A stretch of 64,000 bases of DNA from CAVTQY01 sp963736975 (GCA_963736975.1 CAVTQY010000001.1:2480001-2544000); one strand, 5' to 3'; shown: positions 29,693 through 38,684, numbered from the stretch's first letter. The notes: a model not told the origin generated them from the letters alone. Numbers and translations: made by a program.

Positions 29693-30433
29693 GCCTGCTT
29701 AATCGGCGGCTTGCCGGTCCCTTACTCATTAAATTCGTCAACCCAGCGCCTCCTCGTCCAGGGCACCAAGTAGCTGATTAATACGATCTTTAACAGCTAT
29801 CGTGAACTTTCTGGAGGAGTCTAGACGTTCGGCTTCATCAAAACTCCAAGTGAAGACACATGCAAGTCCTGGTCTCGGAGTGGCTGTGGGCCGCTGGGTA
29901 TTGGTGAAATCGTTGTCGAAACCTGATCGTTCGGCAAACTCGACGATTTTTGCTTTCACCAACATATCCCAATTATCGTTCCAGTTTGAGCGAGGGATTT
30001 GCACCACACTGTCGATATTATCCCTCCAGTATGACATATACTCAGCGACGGGTAAGGTCGTTGTCGTCCAGCAAAAGCCCGCAGCCATGAAACCGAAGTG
30101 GAAGTTTGGCCAAACACTCCACTGATCGTTGGTTAGCATGAGAAGTCGCTCAATCGCGTCTGGTTTCTTGTAGAAGACACGCGCCTGCTGCAACGTGTCA
30201 GCGGGCCACATTGCCAGTTCTACGGTCCGTTCCTTTTCGTTATAGTTGAGCCGGGCAAGAGCCACGGCCAAATGTCTGCCCGGAAGAGTTGGAGCATCAC
30301 TTCCAAGCACTTCGCTCAAGACCATATTAAGTCGCCTGCCTACACGGGAAGGCTCCGCTTCACACCGTCGAAGCGTGTTGAAGGGTCCCAAATACGCGAA
30401 ATTCCTGTCAACGAAGTCCAGGAAGTCGGTGAG

Positions 30434-30441
30434 TAAAATTC
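30434..30441. repeat. Left 8-bp target-site duplication of the IS1595 element
   Basis: TAAAATTC immediately precedes the left inverted repeat and is repeated exactly after the right one (32760-32767). An 8-base duplication is the IS1595-family norm. Confidence 0.92.
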
Positions 30442-30465
30442 GGGAATTATCCGCTTGACATACCA
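30442..30465. repeat. Left terminal inverted repeat of the IS1595 element
   Basis: 24 bases starting GGGAATTATCC, the exact reverse complement of 32736-32759. Confidence 0.92.
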
Positions 30466-30554
30466 CGATCAAGATATAGATGATGGTCGGCGTGACAGGC
30501 CGGCGGCTGAGACTGATGCGATTGAGATGACGCCAGCGATGGTTGATGCTGGCG

Positions 30555-31244
30555 TCAGCGTTTTGCTGTCTGAGAATGGAGTTGGCGACGGGGTTGGTTT
30601 TTTTTCGCCATCCGAGGTGGCAAAGAAGGTCTTCTTGGCCATGGATAGCGTGCGGAAGTCCATGATCGGTTAGCATGAACCATAAAATCTCGGCAAATCA
30701 GGATCGCGTCGCGGCACCACCTGAACTCTGCAAGAAGCTCCTTATTCTTTTCAAGCAACTGTTGTAGGTTGAGTGCTCTTCGGTTACCAAGTAGCCACTG
30801 TGGAACTATATAGTCTGGCATTCCAAGTGCCGGGCTAAGTCCCCAGCGGCGCTTCTTCGAAGAGATCAACATTAATGGGGAGTGCACCACGTTGTTTCGC
30901 ATATCCTCTAGCTCGTCACCGCGATCCAATATCCATTTTACATCGGAGGGGAAATCTGGGAAGTTCTCTTTTTCAATTTCTGTAAGGTTAGCTGCTGCGG
31001 CCCGCAGAAGTCTGCGTTTGTCTCTATCAGAATTCAGAACATGCCACGCCTGCCTCACCTGCTGCCCTTTGTAATTGTCTGTCGAATGGATGGCGCCGGC
31101 TATTAGAACTTCAAACGTCCAGCCAAGAACCTCATGGAAAGAATTCCACGCAAGGGCTAATTGTCCGATCGCCTTAACATACGGTTCAAACTGAGGCTCA
31201 GTGAAGCGATCGAACCCAATCCTCTTCCTTTGTGCTGCCGTCAT
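30555..31244 (-). CDS. IS cargo protein with HEPN-like R-x4-H motif, function unknown
   Basis: 229-residue soluble, helix-rich protein inside the IS. The N-terminus MTAAQRKRIGFDRFTEPQFE is followed by WNSFHEVLGWTFEVLIAG, then a segment with R116-N-N-V-V-H121. An R-x4-H in a helical protein (here LEDMRNNVVHSPLML) is typical of HEPN-domain RNases and related proteins of toxin and defence systems. No nucleotidyltransferase partner is seen within the element. Codon use looks less GC-extreme than the chromosomal neighbours, consistent with transfer. The last ~40 residues lie in low-complexity sequence, so the natural C-terminus may differ. Confidence 0.65.
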   Translation of the reverse strand: MTAAQRKRIGFDRFTEPQFEPYVKAIGQLALAWNSFHEVLGWTFEVLIAGAIHSTDNYKGQQVRQAWHVLNSDRDKRRLLRAAAANLTEIEKENFPDFPSDVKWILDRGDELEDMRNNVVHSPLMLISSKKRRWGLSPALGMPDYIVPQWLLGNRRALNLQQLLEKNKELLAEFRWCRDAILICRDFMVHANRSWTSARYPWPRRPSLPPRMAKKNQPRRQLHSQTAKR

Positions 31245-31258
31245 GCTATCCTCTGCTC

Positions 31259-31435
31259 ATGAATAATCAGGGAAGCGACGAACGGCGCCGGGATGCGATG
31301 CTCTTGCGGCTGCTGAAGACCCCTCCCCAACCGCGCCCCAAGCGGGAGAGCGGCGGGAGAACGTCGCCTAAGCGGAAGAAAGAGTCGAGTCCGAAGAAGG
31401 GGCGGTCGTGCAGCCCGGGCCATCGAGAAGGCTAG
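31259..31435 (+). CDS. Small basic IS cargo protein (58 aa), function unknown
   Basis: Starts MNNQGSDERRRDAMLL and continues with RLLKTPPQPRPKR, then a Lys/Arg/Ser-rich tail. The DA(L/M)LLRLLKTPPQPRPKR pattern is one I recognise from small alphaproteobacterial hypothetical proteins. It is divergent from the HEPN-like cargo gene with a 14-base gap between starts, so the two share a promoter region. Function unknown. Confidence 0.5.
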   Translation: MNNQGSDERRRDAMLLRLLKTPPQPRPKRESGGRTSPKRKKESSPKKGRSCSPGHREG

Positions 31436-31479
31436 CTATATGGAAGAGTTGGAATGGGCTGCCAGATTGGCGCTTGGGA

Positions 31480-31704
31480 TTATTCGCGGCGAGCGCCCGC
31501 GCCGTAACCCTGAAGCGTGGTCTCAATCAGCGAATGAGCGTGCTTTCTTGCGGCGCTGTCTAGCCCAAGAGTTTCCATTACCAGCATACATTGATCCAGC
31601 ACTTCCACGATCTCTGCCTGATCAAGAATCCCCTTCGATCGCAGCCGGTTAAGGACCACTGAGGCTAACGCAAAGGCGGCAATAGCGGTCCCGCTTTCGC
31701 TCAT
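31480..31704 (-). CDS. Small hypothetical IS cargo protein (74 aa)
   Basis: Reads MSESGTAIAAFALASVVLNR and then LRSKGILDQAEIVEVLDQ, a helical, protein-like composition; the opposite-strand frame over the same bases (31440-31652) looks less natural. It lies 86 bases downstream of the transposase stop on the same strand. I do not recognise it. It may be a helper or simple passenger of the element. Confidence 0.5.
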   Translation of the reverse strand: MSESGTAIAAFALASVVLNRLRSKGILDQAEIVEVLDQCMLVMETLGLDSAARKHAHSLIETTLQGYGAGARRE

Positions 31705-31790
31705 CGATCGCTTTCCTTCCGTTTACGCCACCGCCGAAATGCTACCGCCTTTTGCTTAGGCGTGACCGGCTTGACGAGGCTGTCGATACA

Positions 31791-32693
31791 TCAACCGCTT
31801 GCCAGCAGCGCAGCGGCCCGCTCCGCGTCGCCGTAGCCTAGCGCCGTGCGGTGGTTGAACTTGAAGTCTGCTTCCGCAAGGTAGCGGTGTAGGTGAGCTT
31901 CCGAAATGTGGTGGAATTGCCCGTAAACCGACCGCTTCAACAGCGCGAAAAAGCTCTCCGCGGAGTTGGTCGTGTAGAAGCCGCCGAGCCGTGCGTATTC
32001 GTCCGCACTGTGGTTGACCGTGCCGTGTCCAAAAAATTCCTTGCCGATGCCGGGATAAACGGGGCTTTCGTCCGTCATAATCCATGATTTGCGGTCGGCA
32101 TTGCGCACGATCACATCCCGCAGGGTCTTGGCGGTCACGTCAGCCACACGGCGGGAGCGGGCGCGGCCACCACGTTCGACCATGGTAAGAACGGCCACTT
32201 TGGGCGGCGGATCGCCGAACGCCTTGTTGCGCGCTTTGCCGCCGATGTAGCTTTCGTCGGTTTCGACAACCTCATTCGTGCCGCCTAAAGGGCCTGACGT
32301 ATCGACGCCTGCTGCCGCTTCACGAAGCCGATGGAACAAGAACCAAGCGGTCTCATAATTTGTGCCGAGCATCCGGTGGAGTTGATGCGCGCTCATAGCC
32401 TTCTTGCTGGACGCCATGAGTTGAGCGGCCAACACCCACTTGGTCACGGGGATGTGCGACCGCTCCATGACGGTTTTCATGGTTACGGTGAACGGCTTGC
32501 GGCAGGCCCGGCACTTGTAGAGGCCGGGGCGTGTGCTTTTGCCCTTCATGAGCGTGGCTTGGCCGATCGTGCCGCAATGGGGGCACACGGGACCATGGGG
32601 CCAAAGCAGACTCTCTAGGTGCTCGCGCGCCTTGGTCTCGTCGTGGAAAATCGGGTTCGTCAGATCGACAGTTTCGCGGGGCTTACTAGCCAT
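31791..32693 (-). CDS. IS1595-family (ISXO2-like DDE) transposase
   Basis: 300 residues, family length. An N-terminal zinc ribbon (CPHCGTIGQATL ... YKCRACRKPF) precedes the DDE core: VVETDESYIGGKARNK (first Asp), SWIMTDESPVYPGIG (second Asp) and TNSAESFFALLKRSVYGQFHH (final acidic residue). The end LHRYLAEADFKFNHR is typical for ISXO2-like transposases. The frame is intact from ATG 32693 to 31791, so the element may still be active. Its start lies 43 bases inside the right inverted repeat. Confidence 0.95.
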   Translation of the reverse strand: MASKPRETVDLTNPIFHDETKAREHLESLLWPHGPVCPHCGTIGQATLMKGKSTRPGLYKCRACRKPFTVTMKTVMERSHIPVTKWVLAAQLMASSKKAMSAHQLHRMLGTNYETAWFLFHRLREAAAGVDTSGPLGGTNEVVETDESYIGGKARNKAFGDPPPKVAVLTMVERGGRARSRRVADVTAKTLRDVIVRNADRKSWIMTDESPVYPGIGKEFFGHGTVNHSADEYARLGGFYTTNSAESFFALLKRSVYGQFHHISEAHLHRYLAEADFKFNHRTALGYGDAERAAALLASG

Positions 32694-32735
32694 GGCGCCT
32701 TACCTCGTTGATGGCGCCATTCTACCTATTGGGCT

Positions 32736-32759
32736 TGGTATGTCAAGCGGATAATTCCC
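32736..32759. repeat. Right terminal inverted repeat of the IS1595 element
   Basis: 24 bases ending GGATAATTCCC, the exact reverse complement of 30442-30465. Confidence 0.92.
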
Positions 32760-32767
32760 TAAAATTC
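32760..32767. repeat. Right 8-bp target-site duplication of the IS1595 element
   Basis: TAAAATTC directly after the right inverted repeat, identical to 30434-30441. Confidence 0.92.
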
Positions 32768-33296
32768 GCTCGGCACCACCAACCAACCCGCGCGTCTCGC
32801 TAGCAATATCAGTGAATGCGGCAAGGACATCGCGCCAAGATATTTTTCGAACAGGGCCTTCAAAAACCACCGGTTGGCCAAGAAGATTTATATTGCCCGC
32901 TTGCCAATCGCCGCCATACCCGCCTAACTTGGACTTTAGCACAATCACCGCCTCGTCCCCGTAGCGGATGATGCCATCAAGCACCTGACCGCGGTCAGAT
33001 TCCAAAACGGTGGCCGGTGGATCGGTAGCAACATCGGCTAAGCAGAGGACACTGGTACCCTTTATAGGTTCGTGAGTTGCGGGCTGATCTTCACGCGTTA
33101 GAACGGTACTCTGCTGCGTGTCGAAGGCGGCAGGCGCGAGGGAGTGTAGGAGCAGCTTGCTCTCGATCAGAGAGAGCCACGCCTGGTGCGCTATCGGGCA
33201 ATAACGCAGGACAACCAGGAGCGCTCGGGTAAGTTGGTTCTCGTGGTTAGGAGGAAGGTTCTTCCATGGTTCAAAGAAATTCAGTCTGTCGTGCAT

Positions 33297-33922
33297 GAGT
33301 CACCTTGCACTGCTCTTCGTCATTTCAGCCATATGGATATTCATCACGGCACGCGCACTGCGCGCTTTCGTTCGGACCGTAGCCGGTGGTGGAGATTCGT
33401 TCAAGGGCGTCCCTCTTCTGCGCACGTGCGCTGCTCAGACGCGATATTACGTGGCATTCGATCAGAGAAAGGCGCTTCATGCCGCTCTGTCGCAGCCAGG
33501 GCTAAGTTCGCCATCATCGCACGCAACGGGTCCGGCATCACAATGGAAATTGCGGTTCCCCCACGTAAAAAGATGCCTGCACATCTCCTGCACGTCGCAA
33601 GCGCGGAAGCGCACGGTCAGTGAACCCATCCGCCTCCTGCACCGCGCTCTGCGACGGATGAAACAACCAACCCGCCCATCCTCCGCCGTCTCCGGCGCGA
33701 ACTGCAGCACCACCACATCGATCGGCTCCTTCGAAACACTCCCGCTCAGTGCGCCCGCGCCGGCCGGCCACGACGCGCCGCCTCCTCTCGCGCCCGGGCG
33801 GCGGTGATGGCCTGCCGGATCTGTGCGGCGGTGAAGGAACGCGCCGGCAAGTTTGGATTGCCGAGACCGATCTCGATCTCAACGATGCCGTTCCGACGGA
33901 GCAGGCCGAGCCCTGCGGCGAG
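33297..33922. other. Gene-poor stretch upstream of the split gene
   Basis: About 626 bases without a convincing gene. Open frames exist on both strands (33301-33807 plus, 33477-33716 minus) but have skewed composition and no recognisable motif. A minus frame 33946-33746 (66 residues, with GIVEIEIGLGNPNLPARSF) looks somewhat protein-like and could be a small gene or gene remnant opposed to the next gene; I would give it about 0.3. Confidence 0.4.
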
Positions 33923-34276
33923 ATGCTGACGGTTGACACCGGCCATCTCGAGTACTGGTCGGAACTCGCGCGCCGCGGCGCCCGGGCGTTGCGAGAGGCC
34001 GGCATTCCGATCGTGCCGGTCTGGTCGGAATATGAGGAATGGCCCCGGGGCCGCGTTCTCTATGATTGTGCGACGCGACGCTTCGTCATCCGGGCTGACC
34101 GGCTGCTCCACCAGCCGGCGTTCGTCCGCCTCATTGCCGATCGCTTTCAGATTGCCGCGGCCGACGCGATAATCCTTCCCGACGACCATTACCGGAGCGT
34201 CAGGTGTGTGCCCCTGCCGGTCCGGCATGGTGCGGGCGGCGAGCGCGCGTGCGTCAGATGCGGACGTAGAGCTTGA
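33923..34276 (+). CDS. Conserved hypothetical protein (117 aa)
   Basis: From ATG 33923 the product reads MLTVDTGHLEYWSELARRG and contains YEEWPRGRVLYD, FVIRADRLLHQP and ILPDDHYRS. The EEWPRGRVxYD ... RADR ... DxHYRS arrangement looks like a conserved small hypothetical family of alphaproteobacterial accessory regions. No catalytic motif or membrane segment is seen. The C-terminal ~25 residues (Arg/Gly/Cys-rich) may be read-through after a lost stop. Confidence 0.5.
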   Translation: MLTVDTGHLEYWSELARRGARALREAGIPIVPVWSEYEEWPRGRVLYDCATRRFVIRADRLLHQPAFVRLIADRFQIAAADAIILPDDHYRSVRCVPLPVRHGAGGERACVRCGRRA

Positions 34277-34461
34277 TCGCTGTTTGGCCGCGTGGTTCAC
34301 GACGTGATTGAGTGACCCATGTTCGCGCGTCTCGACATCAATGCGTCCGGCAGGTTCAAGTCCGGGTCTTGGGCACGGCTTGTCAAACGGCTGGTGAAAT
34401 GACAATCGCCCCGCCGGGGTGGCGGTACCCGCCAATGATGCACCCTGCGGGCACCTGTAGG

Positions 34462-34491
34462 GAGGTGGGGATTGTGGACTATCACAGGGGG
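34462..34491 (+). pseudogene. Possible C-terminal relic of a HigB toxin
   Basis: The frame EVGIVDYHRG just before higA matches the usual HigB C-terminus (xVEIVDYH), which normally abuts higA. No upstream HigB body (RelE/ParE-type fold) can be read in any frame, so at most a remnant survives. The match is short and could be chance. Confidence 0.3.
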
Positions 34492-34496
34492 TTGCT

Positions 34497-34823
34497 ATGG
34501 CCGAACTGATCCATCGCGATGAACTCTATCGTGCTGATTTGTCGGATGTGACCACGGGCGAGACTCTACCACCGGTAACGCCGGGCGAGGTGCTGCGGAT
34601 GGAGTTCATGCAGCCGCTCGGACTGTCGGCGCGGGCGCTGGCTCGCGAACTTGGCATTCCGCCGAACCGCGTGACAGGCATCCTTGGCGGCGAGCGAAGT
34701 GTCACCGCCGAGACGCCGCTGTTGCTCGCCGGGCGTTTCGGAACGAGTGCCGAGTTCTGGATGAACCTGCAGACGGCGCACGATCTGGAGATGGCTCGGC
34801 GCAGAATGGCACGAGCGGCGTAG
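34497..34823 (+). CDS. higA: HigA-type antitoxin (XRE-family DNA-binding protein)
   Basis: 108-residue addiction-module antitoxin. The family core TPGEVLRMEFMQPLGLSARA leads into a helix-turn-helix (LARELGIPPNRVTGILGGER), followed by LLLAGRFGTSAEFWMNLQTAHDLE, which is diagnostic for HigA/VapI proteins. ATG 34497 has AGGGGG about six bases upstream. Normally it represses and neutralises the upstream HigB; here only a possible fragment of that gene is present, so it is probably an orphan. Confidence 0.9.
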   Translation: MAELIHRDELYRADLSDVTTGETLPPVTPGEVLRMEFMQPLGLSARALARELGIPPNRVTGILGGERSVTAETPLLLAGRFGTSAEFWMNLQTAHDLEMARRRMARAA

Positions 34824-34850
34824 CTCGGTTCGACAAGGACTGACCAATCC

Positions 34851-37800
34851 ATGCCCAACGGCCGCTACCGAATCGGCTTCGACATCGGCGGGACCTTCAC
34901 GGATTTCATCCTGCTGGACACCAAGCAGTCGGAGATCCGGTTGCACAAATGCCTCACCACCCCGGCCGACCCGTCGCTCGGCGCGCTCGCCGGCCTGGAC
35001 GAACTGCTCGCCGCCGCCGATCTGCGCCTCGCGGATATCAGCGACATCGTGCACGGCACCACGTTAGTAACCAACGCGCTGATCGAGCGCAGCGGTGCGC
35101 GAACCGGCCTGATCACCACGCGCGGCTTCCGCGATATCCTGGAGATGGGCACGGAACAGCGCTACGACATTTACGACCTGTTCCTGCGATTCCCGGAACC
35201 GATCGTGCCACGCCTGCACCGGCTGGAAGTGGCCGAGCGCATGGATCGCGACGGTCGCGTGATCACGCCGCTGGATGCTGCAGAATTGCGTGCCGCCGCA
35301 CAGCGTCTGGCGGCCGACGGCGTCGAGGCGATCGCGCTCTGTTTCCTGCACGCTTATCGCAATCCGGTGCATGAGCGGCAGGCGGCGGCGGTCATCCGCG
35401 CGGCGTTGCCGCATGTTGCCGTGTCGCTCTCCTCCGAGGTGGTCGCCGAGCTGTGGGAATACCAACGCTGCGCCACCACCTGCGCCAACGCGTACGTGCA
35501 ACCGCTGATGCAGCGCTACATCGGCAAGCTGGAGCGCGAGCTGCATACGGGGGGCTTTCGCGGGACGCTGTCGTTGATGCACTCCGCCGGCGGACTGTTG
35601 TCGCCGGAAACCGCGCGGGTGTTTCCCATCCGGCTGTTGGAAAGCGGACCGGCGGGCGGCAGGCTGGCGACGGCGTTTTTCGGTGCCGCGGCCGGCAAGG
35701 CGGATGTAATTTCATTCGATATGGGAGGCACGACCGCCAAGGCCTGCCTGATCGAGAACGGACGGGCCGAGATCGCGCCGATCATGGAAGCGGCGCGGGT
35801 GCATCGCTTCAAGAAGGGCTCGGGCCTGCCGATCAAGGCGCCGGTCATCGACATGATCGAGATCGGCGCCGGCGGCGGGTCGATTGCGGCCATCGACGAG
35901 GTGGGGCTACTCCGGGTTGGCCCGCGCTCGGCCGGCGCCGATCCGGGGCCGGCCTGTTATGGGCGGGGCGGGACCGATCCCACGGTCACGGATGGCTGTC
36001 TGCTGTTGGGATATTATGATCCCGGTTTCTTCCTCGGCGGCCGCATGGCGCTGGATCGCGGCGCCGCCGAACGTGCGCTGGCCGAGGTCGGCGCGCGGCT
36101 TGGGCTGGATGCGGTCGAGACCGCCTGGGGCATCCATCGCATGGTGGTGGAGAACATGGCGGCCGCGGCGCGAATCCATATCGTCGAGAAGGGCAAAGAC
36201 CCGCGCCGCTACGCGATGGTGGCGTTCGGCGGCGCCGGTCCGGCACATGCGGCGGAGGTCGCGCGCATCCTGGGCGTGCGGCAGGTGCTGGTCCCGCCGG
36301 CTTCCGGCGCCGCTTCGGCGCTGGGATTCCTCGCCGCGCCGTTGTCGTTCGAGCAGGTGCGCAGCCATCCGCTGCGGCTCGCCGCGCCAGATGCCGCGGC
36401 GACGATCGGTGCGATTCTGGCCGCGCTGGAAGCGGAGGCGCGCGAGAAGCTGCTGGCTGCCGGGGTCGTTGCGGGCGATATCGTCACCGAGCGCTCGGCC
36501 GATATGCGGCTGGAAGGCCAGATGCACGAGATTACGGTAGCGCTGCCGGCAGGTGCGGTACCGGACGAGCGGATCCCGGAGATCCGTGACGCTTTCGCTG
36601 CCGCTTATGCCGCGCGCTACACCTCGGTTTACGAAGGGGTGGGCATACAGGCGATCTCCTTCCGCGTACGTTGCCGCGGGAAATTACCGCCCCTGTCGCT
36701 GACTGAGCCGGCCGGGAGCGGTGGCGAGGCGCTGAAGGGCAGACGCGCGGCGTTCTTCTCGAATGGCTTCATCGATACGCCGGTTTATGACCGCTACGCC
36801 CTGGGCCGAGGCGCGGTGATCGCGGGGCCGGCGATTATCGAAGAACGCGAGGCGACCACCGTGATCCTGCCCGGCGATACGGCGCGAGTGGATGCGAGCG
36901 GGGCATTGGCGATCGACATCGCATTGCCGGCAGCGCCGGCCGCGCTTGTGACTGTCGGCACGCCGCTCGATGCGGCGGCGGCGTTGATCGAGGCGGATCC
37001 GGTATCGCTCGAAATCATGTGGAGCCGCCTCGTCACGGTGGTGGAGGAGATGTGGCAAACGATCTGCCGCACCGCCTTCAGCCTGATCGTCTCCGAGGCG
37101 CAGGATTTCGCCTGCGACCTGCTGGATGCGAGGGGAGAGAGCCTGGCTCATTCGCCGCGGGCAATGCCGGTGTTCAACCTGACGCTGCCGCGCGCGGTGA
37201 AGGCGCTGCTGGCGAGGTTTCCGGCCGATACGCTGAGACAAGGCGACGTGCTGATCACGAACGATCCCTGGCTGTGCGCCGGACACCTGTTCGACATCGC
37301 CGTGGTGACGCCGGTGTTCCGCGATGGCGTGTTGGTGGCGTTAACCGGCACGGTCGGCCATGTCGGCGACATTGGCGGCACGAAGGACAGTCTGCGCGCC
37401 CGCGAGATCTACGAAGAAGGGATTCAGATCCCACCGATGATGCTGTATCGCGCGGGCGAGCCGAACCATGACCTGCTGAGCCTGATTGCCGAGAATGTGC
37501 GCAAACCGGAGGAAGTGCTGGGCGATATCCACGCATTCGTGGCCGCCAACGCCCTCGGGGCGGAGCGGCTAACCGCGTTCATGGACGAGTACGGGATGCA
37601 CGACCTGCGCGCGCTCGCGCATGTGGTACAGACCAGGGCGGAAAGGGCGATGCGCGACGCGATCCGCGCCTTGCCGGACGGCGAGTACCGCTCGGAGATA
37701 TGGAACAACCCCCTCGGCGAGCGGCTGCACTATCCCTTGCGGATCACCGTCCAGGGCGATGCGGTGGAACTGGACTTCGCCGGCGCGCCGGAGCAGTTGC

Positions 37801-38666
37801 CGCAAGGCGGGCTCAACTGCACCTACAGCTATACGGCGGCGCATTCCTGTTATCCGATGAAATGCATGCTGAGCCCCGAGGTGCGCAGCAACGCAGGCTG
37901 TTACCGGCCGTTCACGGTGAAGGCACCCCCGGGCTCGGTGCTGAATTGCGACAGGCCGGCTTCGGTAAACCTGCGGACGCGAGTGGGATGGTATATCGCG
38001 CCCAACATTTTCCGTGCGCTGGCCGAGGCGGCGCCGGACCGCGTGCAAGCGGCCACAGGCCTGCCGGTGGCGGTCAACATCTATGGCCGCGATGCGGACG
38101 GCCATGTGTATGCCGATCATTTCTTCATGGGCGCCGGGCAGGGCGGCTCGGCCCATGGCGACGGCAAATCGGCGCTGCTGTATCCGACCTCGGCCGCCAA
38201 TACGTCGGTCGAGCTGATGGAGGTGCGCGCGCCGGTGCTGGTGCTGGAGAAGAGTTTCGTCATCGATTCCGGCGGGCCGGGTCGGCATCGCGGGGGATTG
38301 GGCGTGCGCACGCGGCTCCGTAAGCTGCATGACGATGGGCTGCCCACCCTGGCCTCGGTGTATCCCGAAGGGGTCGGGGTGACCGTCGAGGGGCTGCGCG
38401 GCGGTCATGCCGGCGGAGGCGTGCATGGGGCCGTGCGCGATTTTGCCGGCAAAGTGGTGCATGATTGCGGCACGGGAGAGCTGGTGACACTGACGAGCAC
38501 TGATCAGGTCGTGGAGATCCAACTCGCCGGTGGCGCGGGGTATGGTGAACCGCGCGAACGGCCGGCCGTGTTGGTGGAGCAGGACGTGGTGGAAGGCTAT
38601 GTTTCGCCGGAGGCTGCGAGTCGGGAGTATGGGCTGCGCAATCCAGCGGGGCGAGCGGCGGAATAG
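34851..38666 (+). CDS. Fused hydantoinase HyuA-HyuB / 5-oxoprolinase (ATP-dependent)
   Basis: A 1271-residue ATP-dependent amidohydrolase that opens a cyclic imide or lactam such as 5-oxoproline or (N-methyl)hydantoin. The N-terminal ~690 residues are HyuA-like: ATP-site motifs FDIGGTFTDFILLD near the start and ISFDMGGTTAKACLIE near residue 285, plus GAGGGSIAAID. From about residue 700 the HyuB-like half runs (DPVSLEIMWSRLVTVVEEM, ITNDPWLCAGHLFD, GSAHGDGKSALLYPT). Bacterial enzymes often keep A and B separate; fusion is the eukaryotic-type 5-oxoprolinase layout and also occurs in bacteria. A peptide transporter gene follows after 18 bases. Confidence 0.92.
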   Translation: MPNGRYRIGFDIGGTFTDFILLDTKQSEIRLHKCLTTPADPSLGALAGLDELLAAADLRLADISDIVHGTTLVTNALIERSGARTGLITTRGFRDILEMGTEQRYDIYDLFLRFPEPIVPRLHRLEVAERMDRDGRVITPLDAAELRAAAQRLAADGVEAIALCFLHAYRNPVHERQAAAVIRAALPHVAVSLSSEVVAELWEYQRCATTCANAYVQPLMQRYIGKLERELHTGGFRGTLSLMHSAGGLLSPETARVFPIRLLESGPAGGRLATAFFGAAAGKADVISFDMGGTTAKACLIENGRAEIAPIMEAARVHRFKKGSGLPIKAPVIDMIEIGAGGGSIAAIDEVGLLRVGPRSAGADPGPACYGRGGTDPTVTDGCLLLGYYDPGFFLGGRMALDRGAAERALAEVGARLGLDAVETAWGIHRMVVENMAAAARIHIVEKGKDPRRYAMVAFGGAGPAHAAEVARILGVRQVLVPPASGAASALGFLAAPLSFEQVRSHPLRLAAPDAAATIGAILAALEAEAREKLLAAGVVAGDIVTERSADMRLEGQMHEITVALPAGAVPDERIPEIRDAFAAAYAARYTSVYEGVGIQAISFRVRCRGKLPPLSLTEPAGSGGEALKGRRAAFFSNGFIDTPVYDRYALGRGAVIAGPAIIEEREATTVILPGDTARVDASGALAIDIALPAAPAALVTVGTPLDAAAALIEADPVSLEIMWSRLVTVVEEMWQTICRTAFSLIVSEAQDFACDLLDARGESLAHSPRAMPVFNLTLPRAVKALLARFPADTLRQGDVLITNDPWLCAGHLFDIAVVTPVFRDGVLVALTGTVGHVGDIGGTKDSLRAREIYEEGIQIPPMMLYRAGEPNHDLLSLIAENVRKPEEVLGDIHAFVAANALGAERLTAFMDEYGMHDLRALAHVVQTRAERAMRDAIRALPDGEYRSEIWNNPLGERLHYPLRITVQGDAVELDFAGAPEQLPQGGLNCTYSYTAAHSCYPMKCMLSPEVRSNAGCYRPFTVKAPPGSVLNCDRPASVNLRTRVGWYIAPNIFRALAEAAPDRVQAATGLPVAVNIYGRDADGHVYADHFFMGAGQGGSAHGDGKSALLYPTSAANTSVELMEVRAPVLVLEKSFVIDSGGPGRHRGGLGVRTRLRKLHDDGLPTLASVYPEGVGVTVEGLRGGHAGGGVHGAVRDFAGKVVHDCGTGELVTLTSTDQVVEIQLAGGAGYGEPRERPAVLVEQDVVEGYVSPEAASREYGLRNPAGRAAE

Positions 38667-38684
38667 CATCCGGGGAGTCCGGCC

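Larger units (their letters stand above)
30442..32759 (-). mobile_element. IS1595-family (ISXO2-like) insertion element with cargo genes, 2318 bp
   Basis: Terminal inverted repeats of 24 bases are perfect: the left begins GGGAATTATCCGCTTGAC (30442-30465) and the right ends GTCAAGCGGATAATTCCC (32736-32759). The flanks are TAAAATTC on both sides. The element holds a minus-strand transposase (31791-32693) and three further frames (30555-31244 minus, 31259-31435 plus, 31480-31704 minus), making it over twice the length of a minimal IS1595 member. The perfect ends and intact transposase suggest recent insertion. Confidence 0.93.
29738..33296 (-). pseudogene. Hypothetical (PD-(D/E)XK-nuclease-like) gene split by the IS1595 element
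   Basis: The 5' part runs 33296-32760 (MHDRLNFFEPWKNLPPNHEN onward) and the 3' part 30433-29738 (LTDFLDFVDRNFAYLGPFN onward). Deleting the element and one target-site copy joins them through GGAERIL-LTDFLD into an uninterrupted 410-residue frame. The N-terminal NHENQLTRALL and the pair LDGIIRYGD ... AVIVLKSKL resemble the core of PD-(D/E)XK nucleases (Asp, then hydrophobic strand, then xxK), although the usual Glu of ExK reads Lys here. A defence or restriction role is plausible but inferred. A GTG near 30466 inside the element could restart the 3' half. Confidence 0.75.

Noticed and set aside
30466..30676. N-terminal extension of the minus-strand frame beginning MLTDHGLPHAIHG
   Set aside because: This part is inside the IS end, not the split gene; the real upstream half is at 32760-33296.
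33301..33807. A 170-codon plus-strand frame before the hypothetical gene
   Set aside because: The product has a random, Ser/Pro/Arg-rich composition and no motif; it is probably non-coding.
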